A stretch of 35,792 bases of DNA from an uncultured Bacteroidales bacterium (GCA_934693135.1 CAKUVA010000020.1:1-35792), one strand, 5' to 3'. Positions 1 through 9,010 are shown, numbered from the stretch's first letter. Notes: a model not told the origin generated them from the sequence alone. Program-made: numbers and translations.

Positions 1-171
1 ACTAAGAGAGAGTTCTCTTTGAACCTCAAGAATAAGAAGTTCTGGCTTGAGTCAGAAAAGAGGTTCGTCACACTTAAGGTATCTTGCAAAGGCATTAGGA
101 CCATTGAGAAGAATGGTCTTGAGAGTGTTCTTAGAGATGCTCAGAAGAAAGGATTTATTAACCTTGTTTAA
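1..171 (+). CDS. rpmB: 50S ribosomal protein L28, C-terminal part
   Basis: The open frame enters from the left edge and ends with TAA at 169-171, giving the last 56 residues. The frame contains FSLNLKNKKFWLESEKRFV and a lysine-rich tail ending in KKGFINLV, which fit the C-terminal part of bacterial L28, a structural protein of the large ribosomal subunit. It lies 13 bp before rpmG, the usual L28-L33 pairing. The start and N-terminal third are outside the window. Identification rests on sequence character plus neighbours. Confidence 0.9.
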   Translation, partial: TKREFSLNLKNKKFWLESEKRFVTLKVSCKGIRTIEKNGLESVLRDAQKKGFINLV

Positions 172-184
172 TTCGTAAGAAATT

Positions 185-373
185 ATGGCAAAGAAAGCTA
201 AAGGAAACAGGGTGCAGGTCATCCTGGAGTGCACTGAGCAGAAAGAAAGCGGTGTGCCGGGAATGTCAAGGTACATTACCACCAAGAATAAGAAGAACAC
301 AACAGAGCGTCTTGAGCGTATGAAATATAATCCATACCTCCACAAGGTGACTCTTCATCGTGAGATTAAATAA
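185..373 (+). CDS. rpmG: 50S ribosomal protein L33
   Basis: This 62-residue basic protein begins [20 protein letters not shown] and has the L33 signature region ([14 protein letters not shown], then [10 protein letters not shown]). It is a small structural protein of the large subunit near the E site. Only one cysteine is present, so it is the zinc-independent (C-minus) form, lacking the paired CxxC motifs. It sits between rpmB and the DUF4295 gene with gaps of 13 and 15 bp, so the three are almost certainly one transcript. Confidence 0.96.
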   Translation: MAKKAKGNRVQVILECTEQKESGVPGMSRYITTKNKKNTTERLERMKYNPYLHKVTLHREIK

Positions 374-388
374 TAAGGAGTACGATTT

Positions 389-547
389 ATGGCAAAGAAA
401 GCAGTCGCAACCTTCGCAGCTAAAGCTGGCGCAAAGAGCATCGTTAAGTGCATCCGCATGGACAAATCACCAAAGACTGGTGCTTATGTCTTTGTTGAGC
501 AGTTTGTAGAGGCTGGTAACGAAAAAGAGTTCTTCGATAAGAAATAA
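389..547 (+). CDS. DUF4295 small basic protein
   Basis: A 52-residue protein with start MAKKAVATFAAKAGAKSIVK and end VEAGNEKEFFDKK. It matches DUF4295, a small family largely confined to Bacteroidetes and regularly encoded just after rpmB-rpmG. Context suggests a ribosome-associated protein, but its function is not established. It starts 15 bp after the L33 stop, downstream of an AAGGAG stretch (375-380), and is followed by a hairpin terminator, so it closes the ribosomal protein transcript. Confidence 0.9.
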   Translation: MAKKAVATFAAKAGAKSIVKCIRMDKSPKTGAYVFVEQFVEAGNEKEFFDKK

Positions 548-567
548 AGAAGAATCTATTATATTTT

Positions 568-606
568 AGGGACGCATAGTGTAATACGCTTTGCGTCCTT
601 TTTGTT
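568..606 (+). terminator. Rho-independent terminator after the L28-L33-DUF4295 operon
   Basis: Positions 568-576 (AGGGACGCA) pair with 592-600 (TGCGTCCTT), with one G-T pair, and a T-rich tract follows (599-609). It ends the ribosomal protein transcript. Its T tract overlaps the proposed -33 element of the ftsY promoter. Confidence 0.8.
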
Positions 607-632
607 TTTAGCCCTTATTTTCACTATATTTG
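601..632 (+). promoter_or_regulatory. Bacteroidetes-type promoter of ftsY
   Basis: A -33 element TTTG (601-604) and a -7 element TATATTTG (625-632, fitting TAnnTTTG) are 20 nt apart. Transcription would start near 638-640, downstream of the GTG at 634 and upstream of the ATG at 652. This decides in favour of the ATG start for ftsY. Confidence 0.7.
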
Positions 633-651
633 CGTGAATAATCAAAAGTTT

Positions 652-1584
652 ATGGGCATTTTCGATAAAGGAGTAAAAAAGACGAATGAAGGCTTTTTCA
701 AAAGGTTATCAAGAGCTATTGTTGGTAAGTCAAAAGTTGATGATAGTGTTCTTGATGCGATAGAGGAAGCTCTTATTTCATCTGATATGGGCGTTGAAAC
801 AACACTCAAGATCATTGACAACCTTGAGGAGCGTGTCGGCAAGGATAAATATATGTCGATGGATGAGCTTGTGAGCATGCTCCGTGAAGAGATTGCAAAA
901 CTTCTCGATGTTGATGGCGGACAAGATTCCATGAAAATGGATTTCAATAAAAAGCCTTATGTTATCCTTGTCGTTGGAGTCAACGGTGTCGGTAAGACAA
1001 CGACTATTGGAAAACTTGCTGCGAAACTTAAGGCTGAAGGAAAGAGTGTTGTTCTTGGGGCGGCTGATACTTTTCGAGCAGCAGCTGTAGAACAGCTTCA
1101 GATATGGGCAGAGCGAGCTGGTGTTGCTATTGTGAAACAGGAGATGGGGTCAGATCCGGCTTCGGTTGCGTATGATACTGTCAGCTCTGCAGTTGCACGT
1201 GGTGCTGATGTGGCTATAATAGATACAGCCGGACGTCTGCACAATCGTGTTAATCTCATGAACGAGCTTACGAAGATTAGAAATGTTATGAGAAAAGTTA
1301 TTCCTGATGCGCCTCATGAAGTTATGCTAGTCCTTGATGGGTCCACAGGGCAGAATGCATATCAGCAAGCAAAAGAATTCTCTAAGGCTACGGATGTGAC
1401 TTCGCTTGCCATAACTAAATTGGATGGATCTGCAAAGGGTGGAGTCGTAATAGGTATTGTTGATCAGCTTCATATTCCTATACGATTCATTGGAATTGGA
1501 GAGGGGATAGATGACTTGAAGGTATTTGACAAAAAGGAATTTGCCGCGTCTCTTTTTAATCCTGAAGATATAATTAAAAATTAA
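652..1584 (+). CDS. ftsY: Signal recognition particle receptor FtsY
   Basis: The SRP receptor GTPase docks SRP-ribosome complexes at the membrane for cotranslational insertion. From the ATG at 652 the protein has 310 residues: a short N domain (about 1-100), then the G domain with P-loop GVNGVGKTT (109-117), DTFRAAA (139-145), DTAGR (191-195) and TKLDG (255-259). The long acidic A domain of some FtsY proteins is absent, common in Bacteroidetes. The frame could open at a GTG at 634, but that lies within or before the transcription start implied by the promoter, and the ATG gives the typical MGIFDKG start. The next gene, pheT, follows after 22 bp, so cotranscription is likely. Confidence 0.96.
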   Translation: MGIFDKGVKKTNEGFFKRLSRAIVGKSKVDDSVLDAIEEALISSDMGVETTLKIIDNLEERVGKDKYMSMDELVSMLREEIAKLLDVDGGQDSMKMDFNKKPYVILVVGVNGVGKTTTIGKLAAKLKAEGKSVVLGAADTFRAAAVEQLQIWAERAGVAIVKQEMGSDPASVAYDTVSSAVARGADVAIIDTAGRLHNRVNLMNELTKIRNVMRKVIPDAPHEVMLVLDGSTGQNAYQQAKEFSKATDVTSLAITKLDGSAKGGVVIGIVDQLHIPIRFIGIGEGIDDLKVFDKKEFAASLFNPEDIIKN

Positions 1585-1606
1585 TTGACAGAAAAATAAT
1601 ATAGAT

Positions 1607-4051
1607 ATGAAACTTTCGTATAGCTGGCTTAAAGATTATCTTGAGTGCGACCTTACGCCGCAACAGGTAGCTGACGCAATGACTTCTATTGGAATTGAAG
1701 TCGACTCTGTGTCAGAGGAAGAAGAAATCCCTGGCGGACTTGCAGGAGTCGTTGTGGCTGAAGTCGTGGAATGTGAAGCGCATCCGAATTCGGATCATCT
1801 TCATATTACTAAGGTGAATGATGGTACAGGTGAACTTCTTACAGTTGTATGCGGTGCACCGAATGTTGCTGCTGGTCAGAAAGTGTTGTTTGCGAGACTT
1901 GGCTCTGTGTTGCCTGGAGATTTCAAAATAAAGAAATCTAAGATTCGCGGTGTGGAGTCTTTCGGTATGATTTGCGCTGAAGATGAACTGGGAATCGGCA
2001 ATAGTCATGACGGAATTAAGGTTTTACCTGCTGATGCTGTACCGGGGACTCCTGCCAAGGAATATCTCCACTTAAAGTCTGATGCTGTCATAGAATATGA
2101 AATTACAGCAAATAGAGTCGATGCAGCGTCACATATAGGTGTTGCCAGAGATTTGTATGCATATTTGCAATTGAATAATCTCCCTTGTAAGTTCTCTTAT
2201 CCAGATGTGTCATCATTTAAGGATGGAGATGGAAATGGGGCAATTCCTGTAGAAGTGCGTGACATTGATGGCGCTCCTGAATATGAAGGAATTACCATAA
2301 AAGATGTTAAAGTCGGACCTTCTCCTGAATGGCTTCAGAAGAAGCTGTTCTCTATAGGTCTTCATCCTGTAAATAATATTGTTGATATTTCCAATTTTGT
2401 CCTTTTTGAAGTTGGGCAGCCTCTTCATACGTTTGATGCCGATCAGATTGTTGGTGGAAAAGTTATTGTCAGAAGAGCAGAGGAAGGTGAAAAACTTGTC
2501 ACACTTGATGGAATCGAGAGAACACTTCATGCCAATGATATGGTTATTGCCAATGCAGACGGACCTATGTGCATAGCCGGTGTGTTCGGTGGAGAAAAAT
2601 CAGGAGTTTCTGATTCTACTGTCAATGTTTTTGTAGAGAGTGCATACTTCGATCCTGGTTCAATCAGAAAAACATCTAAGACACAGGGTCTTCAGACAGA
2701 TGCATCATTCAGATATGAGAGAGGGGCAGACCCGGGAATTATACCATTTGCAGCCAAGAGAGCTGCACTGCTTATTCTTGAGGTCGCTGGCGGACATATT
2801 GAAGGAAAGACACAGATATCATACCCTAAACCGATAGAGAAAAAAATCATTGACTTAGACTATGATAGAATTGAAAGATTTATCGGAAAGAAGATAGGAC
2901 ATGATATTATTGAGAAGATTCTTGAAAACCTTACATATGAGTTCATAGAGAAGCATCCTGGAGGAGCTAAGGTCGCTGCACCATCCTACATGATAGATGT
3001 GAGCCGTGAATGTGATGTTGTAGAGGAAATACTCAGAATCTATAGTTATAATAATATTGAGATTCCGATGAACATGAAGATGTCTGTCGGTACGACACCA
3101 GATCCGGATCCTGAAGCTACAAGAAATTATATTTCTAATTTCTTGGTTGCAGATGGCTTTGTAGAAACGATGAATAACTCGTTGACGAAGAGTTCGTATT
3201 ATACTGGGCTCAAAACTTTCCCGGAGGAAAAGTGTGTTAGAATTGTGAATCCTTTGAGTTCTGACCTCAATGTTATGAGACAGACATTGATTCTCAATGG
3301 ACTTGAGGTAATAGCATATAATGCCAATAGACAGATTAACTCTCTTCGTACGTTTGAGTATGGCTCGGTATATCAGTATATTCCTGGAACAGATGGGAAA
3401 ACATTGGCATCTTATGAAGAACATCAGTGTTTTACACTGTTTATTTCAGGACCTACAGCCAAATCATGGCGACTTGGTGAACAGAAAGGTAGTTACTATC
3501 AGCTGAAGGGTTATTTCGAACAGCTATGTAGACGATATGCCATCGATTTGTACACTATGGAAACTGAAGCTGCTCCTTCAGACATTTTCAGTGAAGGCAT
3601 TGTTTATAGGCTACCTGGAACACATGAGGTATTTGCTACATTAGGTACTGTATCTCCTGTGTTGGCTAAGAAGTTTGATGTTCGTCAGCCTGTTTTTGCT
3701 GTTGAGATTACATGGCAGGTTTTGCTTAAACTTGTTTCTCGTGTCAAGGTGAAATTCCAGGAAATGCCTAAATTCCCTGAGGTTAGACGCGATCTTGCTC
3801 TTCTCATTGATGAATCAGTATCTTATGCCGATCTTTCAAAAGCTGCGCATAAAGCTGTTAAGAAGATTTTAAAGCAAGTTACGTTGTTTGATGTCTATAG
3901 AGGTGACAAAATCCCTGATGGAAAGAAGCAGTATGCTTTGAATTTTGTTCTTCAAGATCCTGAAAAGACACTTACTGATTCGGAGGTTGAAAAGGCTATG
4001 GACAGACTTCTTTCAACTTATACTAATTCATTTGGAGCAACACTTAGATAG
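1607..4051 (+). CDS. pheT: Phenylalanyl-tRNA synthetase beta subunit
   Basis: The beta chain of the (alpha-beta)2 enzyme that charges tRNA-Phe. At 814 residues it has the usual length. It starts MKLSYSWLKDYLECDLTP. An EMAP-like tRNA-binding domain (about 39-150, with HPNSDHLHITKVN and VCGAPNVAAGQKV) is followed by the B3/4 editing region (about 210-390), the B5 region and the catalytic-like core, and a C-terminal ferredoxin-fold anticodon-binding domain (about 720-814, KFPEVRRDLALLIDE). pheS is not in the window, so the subunit genes are unlinked here, as in other Bacteroidetes. It lies 22 bp after ftsY and 2 bp before the next gene. Confidence 0.97.
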   Translation: MKLSYSWLKDYLECDLTPQQVADAMTSIGIEVDSVSEEEEIPGGLAGVVVAEVVECEAHPNSDHLHITKVNDGTGELLTVVCGAPNVAAGQKVLFARLGSVLPGDFKIKKSKIRGVESFGMICAEDELGIGNSHDGIKVLPADAVPGTPAKEYLHLKSDAVIEYEITANRVDAASHIGVARDLYAYLQLNNLPCKFSYPDVSSFKDGDGNGAIPVEVRDIDGAPEYEGITIKDVKVGPSPEWLQKKLFSIGLHPVNNIVDISNFVLFEVGQPLHTFDADQIVGGKVIVRRAEEGEKLVTLDGIERTLHANDMVIANADGPMCIAGVFGGEKSGVSDSTVNVFVESAYFDPGSIRKTSKTQGLQTDASFRYERGADPGIIPFAAKRAALLILEVAGGHIEGKTQISYPKPIEKKIIDLDYDRIERFIGKKIGHDIIEKILENLTYEFIEKHPGGAKVAAPSYMIDVSRECDVVEEILRIYSYNNIEIPMNMKMSVGTTPDPDPEATRNYISNFLVADGFVETMNNSLTKSSYYTGLKTFPEEKCVRIVNPLSSDLNVMRQTLILNGLEVIAYNANRQINSLRTFEYGSVYQYIPGTDGKTLASYEEHQCFTLFISGPTAKSWRLGEQKGSYYQLKGYFEQLCRRYAIDLYTMETEAAPSDIFSEGIVYRLPGTHEVFATLGTVSPVLAKKFDVRQPVFAVEITWQVLLKLVSRVKVKFQEMPKFPEVRRDLALLIDESVSYADLSKAAHKAVKKILKQVTLFDVYRGDKIPDGKKQYALNFVLQDPEKTLTDSEVEKAMDRLLSTYTNSFGATLR

Positions 4052-4053
4052 GT

Positions 4054-4722
4054 ATGATGAGAATCCGTCATATAGGTCTGTTGTTTGCCCTGCTGTGTGT
4101 TATGTCATGCGGAAGAGCGAGAGTTATTCCTGAGCGCACTTTTTCTAAAATATATGCTCGGATGTTTTTGGCAGACCAGATGGTACGGAATGATAATGAG
4201 TTGTTGCTTGTGGCTGATACGACTCTGTTTTATGCACCTATCTTGGAAGAGTTTGGTTATACGAGGGATGACTATGTCAAGAGCGTATGCCATTATATGG
4301 AGGATCCAGAACACTTCGCTAAGATTTTCGAATCCGCTAAGGATATATTGAATAAGCACATAGAGGAACTTACTGCTGATGAAAGGAGGATGCATAAGCT
4401 TGATAGCCTTCGCAATGTTTACGAGGCGGCTGATTTTATTCATGCTCCGTTATATCGAGATTTGGAAAGTGATTCTATTCGATTTGATACAGTTTCAGTT
4501 GAGCTCGATTCGATAGGAATGTACGAATGGACAAGAATCTATCCTGATACTCTGTTTTATGGACCATGCTATGTGTTGAAAGAAGTTTCTGATACTTCTT
4601 CTCGTTCGGATTCATCAGTGGTCGTATTGGAGAATGTTGCCACAAAATTGAAGAAGTTGGAAGACAAGAGCCTTCCAGAAGTAGTTAAATTCCTACCTAT
4701 TGACAATAATAGAATAAAATGA
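4054..4722 (+). CDS. DUF4296 lipoprotein
   Basis: A 222-residue predicted lipoprotein. The N-terminus has a charged start, a hydrophobic stretch (8-17) and a lipobox ending in C19 (LLCVMSC). The region of about 25-110 (RTFSKIYARMFLADQM, then GYTRDDYVKSVCHYMEDPEHFAKIFE) resembles DUF4296, a Bacteroidetes family of unknown function. The C-terminal half (about 110-222) is rich in Asp and Ser with no domain I recognise. It begins 2 bp after pheT and shares ATGA (4 bp overlap) with the amidohydrolase gene downstream, so translational coupling is likely. Confidence 0.8.
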   Translation: MMRIRHIGLLFALLCVMSCGRARVIPERTFSKIYARMFLADQMVRNDNELLLVADTTLFYAPILEEFGYTRDDYVKSVCHYMEDPEHFAKIFESAKDILNKHIEELTADERRMHKLDSLRNVYEAADFIHAPLYRDLESDSIRFDTVSVELDSIGMYEWTRIYPDTLFYGPCYVLKEVSDTSSRSDSSVVVLENVATKLKKLEDKSLPEVVKFLPIDNNRIK

Positions 4723-5906
4723 GAAGAATATCTTCCAAATATCTTTATACCAATATTTCCGCAGCTCCACTAACGAATGGTTTTGTGGAAATTGATGACG
4801 ATGGTACTATCTTGCGCACAGGAATATGTGACGATGTCACAGTTGAGCCCGAGTTTTATGATGGGGCTGTTGTTCCAGGATTTGTAAATGCGCATTGTCA
4901 TATCGAACTTTCCTATATGAAGGGAAAGTTCCGTAAAGGTACTGGAATGGCAGGATTCATTGATCAGATAAATGCTCTCAGAGATACATCTTCTATGGAG
5001 CAGAAAAAAGCCGATATAGACTTTTGGATGAAAACCTTGTGGGATAGAGGTGTGTCGGCGATGGCTGATATCAGCAATTGTAGTGATTCTTTCGACGCCA
5101 AAGCAGCATCTCCTATGTATACGAGAACTTTCTTGGAAGTATTCGGTACTGAACCTGAAGACTGTGAAAATGTGATTGCAGGAGTGAGGAAACTCAATGA
5201 TGTTGCAGATAGTTATGGAATAGATGCTGCTCCAACGCCTCATGCTTGCTATACTATGAGTCCGGAACTTATTACTGCTGCTGCGGTAGAGGGGCTTAAA
5301 TCTGGATTTCTTTCTTACCATAGTGAGGAGACTCAAGAAGAGGAAGATATGCTTATCTCTGGAACTGGAGCAATGTATGATAATCGTAAGAAGGCAGGGA
5401 TGAGCGTTCCTCCTGTAACAGGAAAATCCTCATTGTTATATTTCATAGATAGACTTCAGAAGGTTCACTCCTCCCCGTTTGACGAGCATATCCTGTTAGT
5501 GCATGAGTGCTGTATGAATCAGGAAGGAATTGATGCGGTGAAAAAAGTGATGCTTCATCCTTATGTCGCATTGTGCCCGTGCTCCAATATATTTATACAT
5601 AATACATTACCTCCAGTTGAGCTGATTCGAACATCAGGTATTACAGTGACACTCGGTACTGATTCGCTGTCAAGCAATGATGATTTGGATATGGTAAGAG
5701 AAATGTTCTGTCTCCAAGAAAATTTTCCGGATATTCCTCTTGGGGAGATTATAATATGGGCAACATTGAATGGAGCTTCATTCCTTGGCAAGGATAATAT
5801 TTTGGGCAGTATTTCATCAGGAAAAAGACCTGGACTTGTATATATTGATCATATATCCATAGACGGACGTCTTACGACGGCAAGTACTTCTAAAAGAATT
5901 ATATAA
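4719..5906 (+). CDS. Amidohydrolase-superfamily deaminase or hydrolase
   Basis: A 395-residue metal-dependent hydrolase of the amidohydrolase superfamily, chlorohydrolase/adenosine-deaminase-like branch. Visible ligand motifs are NAHCHIE (H59, H61), PHACYT (H175), SYHSEET (H201, E204), VHEC (H262) and GTDSLSSND (D315), the expected order for a mononuclear (beta-alpha)8 enzyme. Relatives include cytosine, guanine, S-adenosylhomocysteine and aminofutalosine deaminases; the substrate cannot be decided here, and no other futalosine-pathway gene is present. The ATG overlaps the DUF4296 stop by 4 bp, and its TAA shares one base with the radical SAM start, so the three are translated as a unit. Confidence 0.85.
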   Translation: MRRISSKYLYTNISAAPLTNGFVEIDDDGTILRTGICDDVTVEPEFYDGAVVPGFVNAHCHIELSYMKGKFRKGTGMAGFIDQINALRDTSSMEQKKADIDFWMKTLWDRGVSAMADISNCSDSFDAKAASPMYTRTFLEVFGTEPEDCENVIAGVRKLNDVADSYGIDAAPTPHACYTMSPELITAAAVEGLKSGFLSYHSEETQEEEDMLISGTGAMYDNRKKAGMSVPPVTGKSSLLYFIDRLQKVHSSPFDEHILLVHECCMNQEGIDAVKKVMLHPYVALCPCSNIFIHNTLPPVELIRTSGITVTLGTDSLSSNDDLDMVREMFCLQENFPDIPLGEIIIWATLNGASFLGKDNILGSISSGKRPGLVYIDHISIDGRLTTASTSKRII

Positions 5907-6661
5907 TGCTACGTGAATCACTTGTATTTGGACCGATATTCAGCAGAAGGCTTGGTTCATCTTTAGGAATCAACCTTTTGCCTGAACATGGTAAGTTATG
6001 TAACTTTGATTGCGTCTATTGCGAATGTGGTTGGAATCGGGATGGCCATGAGGATAAACGTCTTCCTACTCCGGAAGAACTTCGTATAGCATTGGATTCT
6101 AAGCTTTCTGCATGTAAGGCTGATGGTACGGTCATAGACTCGATAACATTTTCAGGAGATGGCGAACCAACATTAAACCCACATTTTCCTGAAATGGTAG
6201 ATATTACTATTGAGTTAAGAAATAAGTATTTTCCTAATTCTGTTGTATCAGTGTTGTCCAATGCTACACGTATCGTCAAGGAAGATGTTAGAATGGCGTT
6301 GATGAAGGTAGATAATCCTATTCTCAAGCTTGATGCTGCTACTGATACTATGGTTAGGAAAATCAATCAGCCTGCTTTCGGATATTCGGTGGCTGAGGTA
6401 GTTAATGCGATGAAAGCTTTCAACGGCAATTTTATTCTTCAGACGATGTTCTTGCGATTTCCAGGGTTCGATACTACTGAACCTGATAATCTGAATAGAT
6501 GGATGGATATTGTAAGAGAGCTTAAGCCTCGCGAAGTAATGGCCTATACATTGGACCGTCAGGCACCTGCTGATAATTTGATGAAACTTACGCCTGATGA
6601 GATTAGAAAGGCAGTCCAGCCTCTTGTTGATGAAGGACTTAAGATACAGATAAAAGGTTGA
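5906..6661 (+). CDS. Radical SAM protein (COG0731-like)
   Basis: A 251-residue radical SAM enzyme. The cluster motif CNFDCVYC (C32, C36, C39) binds the 4Fe-4S cluster that cleaves S-adenosylmethionine. SGDGEPTLNPHF (about 87-98) is the GGEP-like SAM-contact segment. The short TIM-barrel-only length and start (FGPIFSRRLGSSLGINLLP) fit the COG0731 group of predicted Fe-S oxidoreductases related to wybutosine-type enzymes. There is no SPASM-type Cys-rich tail. The substrate is unknown. The start codon overlaps the amidohydrolase stop (TAATG), suggesting a shared pathway or at least coupled translation. Confidence 0.87.
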   Translation: MLRESLVFGPIFSRRLGSSLGINLLPEHGKLCNFDCVYCECGWNRDGHEDKRLPTPEELRIALDSKLSACKADGTVIDSITFSGDGEPTLNPHFPEMVDITIELRNKYFPNSVVSVLSNATRIVKEDVRMALMKVDNPILKLDAATDTMVRKINQPAFGYSVAEVVNAMKAFNGNFILQTMFLRFPGFDTTEPDNLNRWMDIVRELKPREVMAYTLDRQAPADNLMKLTPDEIRKAVQPLVDEGLKIQIKG

Positions 6662-6689
6662 ATTACATTGAAATATAAATATTAACAAT

Positions 6690-7583
6690 ATGAGTGAAAT
6701 ATATCAGAACTATGGTTATTCCCCTGACAGGGAAGCGATTGATCGAAGCCTTGAACTTATCGCGTCGAACCTTGACAATGTCGTTTCAGATTCTGTGCTG
6801 AAGGATTGCTTCTCGTTCATGGATTTGACATCTCTGCATAATGCTGACACAGTTGCTTCTATTTCCAAACTGATGGAAAAGGTTAATACGTATAGGGATA
6901 CTTATCAGAACTACCCGCTTCCAGCGTCAGTCTGTGTTTATCCGAATCTTGTCCATGTAGTGAGTGGTAGCCGTGATGATTTGGAATTGCATGCAACTGC
7001 GGTTGCCGGATGTTTCCCTACTTCGCAGAGTTTCATCGAAGTGAAGACACGCGAGTGTGAACTTGCTGTAGAAGCTGGTGCGGATGAGATTGATATAGTG
7101 TTGGCATTGAATCTTTTCATGGCTGGTGATTATGAAAGTGCTGCTGAAGAGATCCGTGCTTGTCGTAGGGCTGTGGATGCTGCAGGCGAAAGAGTTGGTC
7201 GTAAAATTATTCTCAAAGTTATTATAGAGAGCGGTGTCCTTTCTGTTCCGGAGAGAATCGCTGATGCTTCTTTCCTTGCAATGGAAGCTGGAGCAGATTT
7301 TATAAAGACCTCTACAGGTAAAGTTGATGTCAATGCAACTCCTACAGCTGCATATGTTATGTGTGAGTGCATACGTAAGTTCTATGAGAAAACAGGCAGA
7401 AAGGTTGGATTCAAGGCTGCTGGTGGTATTTCTACGGTAGGTGATGCAGTTTGCTATTATTCTATTGTTTCCGCTATACTTGGGAAAGAGTGGCTTAATA
7501 AGAAGTATTTCCGTTTCGGAGTAAGCCGTCTTGCAAATAGTCTCATGTCTGCGATTGAGCAGAAGACGGTCGTTTTCTTTTAA
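6690..7583 (+). CDS. deoC: Deoxyribose-phosphate aldolase
   Basis: Class I aldolase that splits 2-deoxyribose 5-phosphate into acetaldehyde and glyceraldehyde 3-phosphate during deoxynucleoside catabolism. The Schiff-base lysine lies in FIKTSTGK (K206). A second active-site lysine is in VGFKAAGGIS (K242), and GADEIDIVLALN (130-141) carries a conserved Asp. The 297 residues include about 75 N-terminal residues beyond the short E. coli-type core, as in other Bacteroidetes. It starts 28 bp after the radical SAM gene and is followed by a strong terminator, so it is probably the last gene of the ftsY transcript. Confidence 0.95.
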   Translation: MSEIYQNYGYSPDREAIDRSLELIASNLDNVVSDSVLKDCFSFMDLTSLHNADTVASISKLMEKVNTYRDTYQNYPLPASVCVYPNLVHVVSGSRDDLELHATAVAGCFPTSQSFIEVKTRECELAVEAGADEIDIVLALNLFMAGDYESAAEEIRACRRAVDAAGERVGRKIILKVIIESGVLSVPERIADASFLAMEAGADFIKTSTGKVDVNATPTAAYVMCECIRKFYEKTGRKVGFKAAGGISTVGDAVCYYSIVSAILGKEWLNKKYFRFGVSRLANSLMSAIEQKTVVFF

Positions 7584-7604
7584 GAATACAATTTTTAAGG
7601 AAAA

Positions 7605-7643
7605 ATAAAGCTGGGCAGTAGCTTATCTACCGCCCAGCTTTAT
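7605..7643. terminator. Bidirectional terminator between deoC and the phosphatase gene
   Basis: A perfect 12-bp stem: 7605-7616 (ATAAAGCTGGGC) pairs with 7632-7643 (GCCCAGCTTTAT), with A/T-rich flanks on both sides. It lies between convergent genes and can end transcription from either side. Confidence 0.85.
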
Positions 7644-7656
7644 ATTATATTAAATT

Positions 7657-8931
7657 CTATTTTGTAAGAGAAACCATGTAATCTCGTAGGTCTTTCCAAC
7701 TATAGTAAGGCCCAGTAATTGTCTTTAGCGCTGGGATGGTTGTCTCATGTTCGTTTTCTAAAAGTTTTACGAGGATGTCACCTTTCTTGTTCTTGTAGAA
7801 AATCATTTGAAAATTGGCACCCATAGGAATATTATTGTAGGTGTTCCAATATTCATGTCCATCTTTCATAGGATATTGTTTGTCCATTCCCTTAATCTTG
7901 AGCAGTCCGTAGAGTGGTAGTATTCCTGTGTCATGTCCAAATCTAAGATCGGCGGCTCTATGACTTCCGCTTTTGATAGCATCGTCCGCTTTTGTTACAA
8001 AGTCATTGACCAAGTCTTTTGCTGCTGCAGAACTTATGTCTCCCCATTCCTTGCTGTTACCAAACTGACAGTACATTTTGTCACTTCGTGTAATCCATTG
8101 TTGTGCAAGTTCTTCAGTATCAAAATATTTAAAGATGTCGATTCCCATGAAATCTAAGTCAGGGCAGATTACTCCAGCGAAATAGATAGATTTGATGAAT
8201 TTATTAGGGTCACCAACTGCTTCACGACCTTTTTCTGAATCCGTGAAGATAGTTTCCATAAGTTTGTCATATTTGCAAAAATTCCTTCTCAAAGAATCCT
8301 CGAAGTGATTGCTGACTTTGAATAATGTATCTGATTTGATTTCTTGTGCTATATAATTCAGATACCTTTTACCGGTATCGAATGTAAACTTGAGTCTTGG
8401 CTTCTCATCCTTTAGCTGGATGGTGAAATTAGCCATGCTTATGAGGCATCTTGGAACAATGCTTGCCTTACTATCGACTTCATATCTTTCCTTGTTGTTG
8501 AAAACTTCTGGGAATCGTTTGTACATACGCTCGGCTATGCCTCTATGTTCTCTTGCACCGAGAGGAGTAAGCTCTCCTTCCATTCCATTGTGTTCATCTA
8601 CTATTGCTTTGAATTCTTTGTATAGCTCTTTCCCAGTGTCAGTGAGTATTCCCATTTCCATTCCCTTTGCAAGGCCTTTGGTGCCAGCATTGAAATATTT
8701 AATTGTTGTATGGTATCTGGAACCATGCCTTCCATAATGAGATATGTAGAATGGTTTGAATCCTTTTGGGGCTGGTGTGTCTTCGGTGTTTTCAATGTGG
8801 TATGGGTGGTAAACTCCGGCAGCTACGCCTTTGTTCTCTTTTACCATCTCAATATAGTTCTGGGCGCTCAAATTCGAGCTTAAAATAGGCAGTAGTGCCA
8901 GAAATGTTAAAATTCTGTTACGGGAATTCAT
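7657..8931 (-). CDS. Secreted histidine acid phosphatase family protein
   Basis: A 424-residue member of the branch-2 histidine phosphatase superfamily. A signal peptide (1-23, cleavage near LSAQ-N) sends it to the periplasm or beyond. The catalytic motif is RHGSR (68-72), where the His is phosphorylated, and the proton-donor pair is HD (333-334, in RFGHDTG). The HD rather than HAE motif separates it from MINPP-type phytases such as Bacteroides BtMinpp, though family and length are similar. Likely substrates are phosphomonoesters such as inositol phosphates or sugar phosphates; the sequence does not decide. Transcribed alone. Confidence 0.88.
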   Translation of the reverse strand: MNSRNRILTFLALLPILSSNLSAQNYIEMVKENKGVAAGVYHPYHIENTEDTPAPKGFKPFYISHYGRHGSRYHTTIKYFNAGTKGLAKGMEMGILTDTGKELYKEFKAIVDEHNGMEGELTPLGAREHRGIAERMYKRFPEVFNNKERYEVDSKASIVPRCLISMANFTIQLKDEKPRLKFTFDTGKRYLNYIAQEIKSDTLFKVSNHFEDSLRRNFCKYDKLMETIFTDSEKGREAVGDPNKFIKSIYFAGVICPDLDFMGIDIFKYFDTEELAQQWITRSDKMYCQFGNSKEWGDISSAAAKDLVNDFVTKADDAIKSGSHRAADLRFGHDTGILPLYGLLKIKGMDKQYPMKDGHEYWNTYNNIPMGANFQMIFYKNKKGDILVKLLENEHETTIPALKTITGPYYSWKDLRDYMVSLTK

Positions 8932-8956
8932 ATTTTTATGTTAAAATTATATGTCA

Positions 8957-8991
8957 CAAAGATAAGAAATCCCCTTTGTAATATCAACAAA
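8957..8991 (-). promoter_or_regulatory. Promoter of the phosphatase gene
   Basis: On the minus strand, TATCTTTG (8964-8957) fits TAnnTTTG. A TTG (8987-8985) lies 20 nt upstream of it, and a TTTG (8991-8988) 23 nt upstream. It is 26 bp from the start codon. Confidence 0.6.
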
Positions 8992-9010
8992 TGCACATAA
9001 ATGATAAAAT

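Noticed and set aside
634..651. Upstream GTG start for ftsY giving six extra residues
   Set aside because: It lies within two bases of the -7 promoter element and before the expected transcription start; the ATG at 652 gives the usual FtsY N-terminus.
4719..5906. Calling the amidohydrolase an aminofutalosine deaminase of menaquinone synthesis
   Set aside because: The active-site pattern is shared by many deaminases, and no other futalosine-pathway gene is in the window.
7657..8931. Calling the phosphatase a MINPP-type phytase
   Set aside because: The proton-donor motif is HD in RFGHDTG, not the HAE of MINPP enzymes, so only the broader family is supported.
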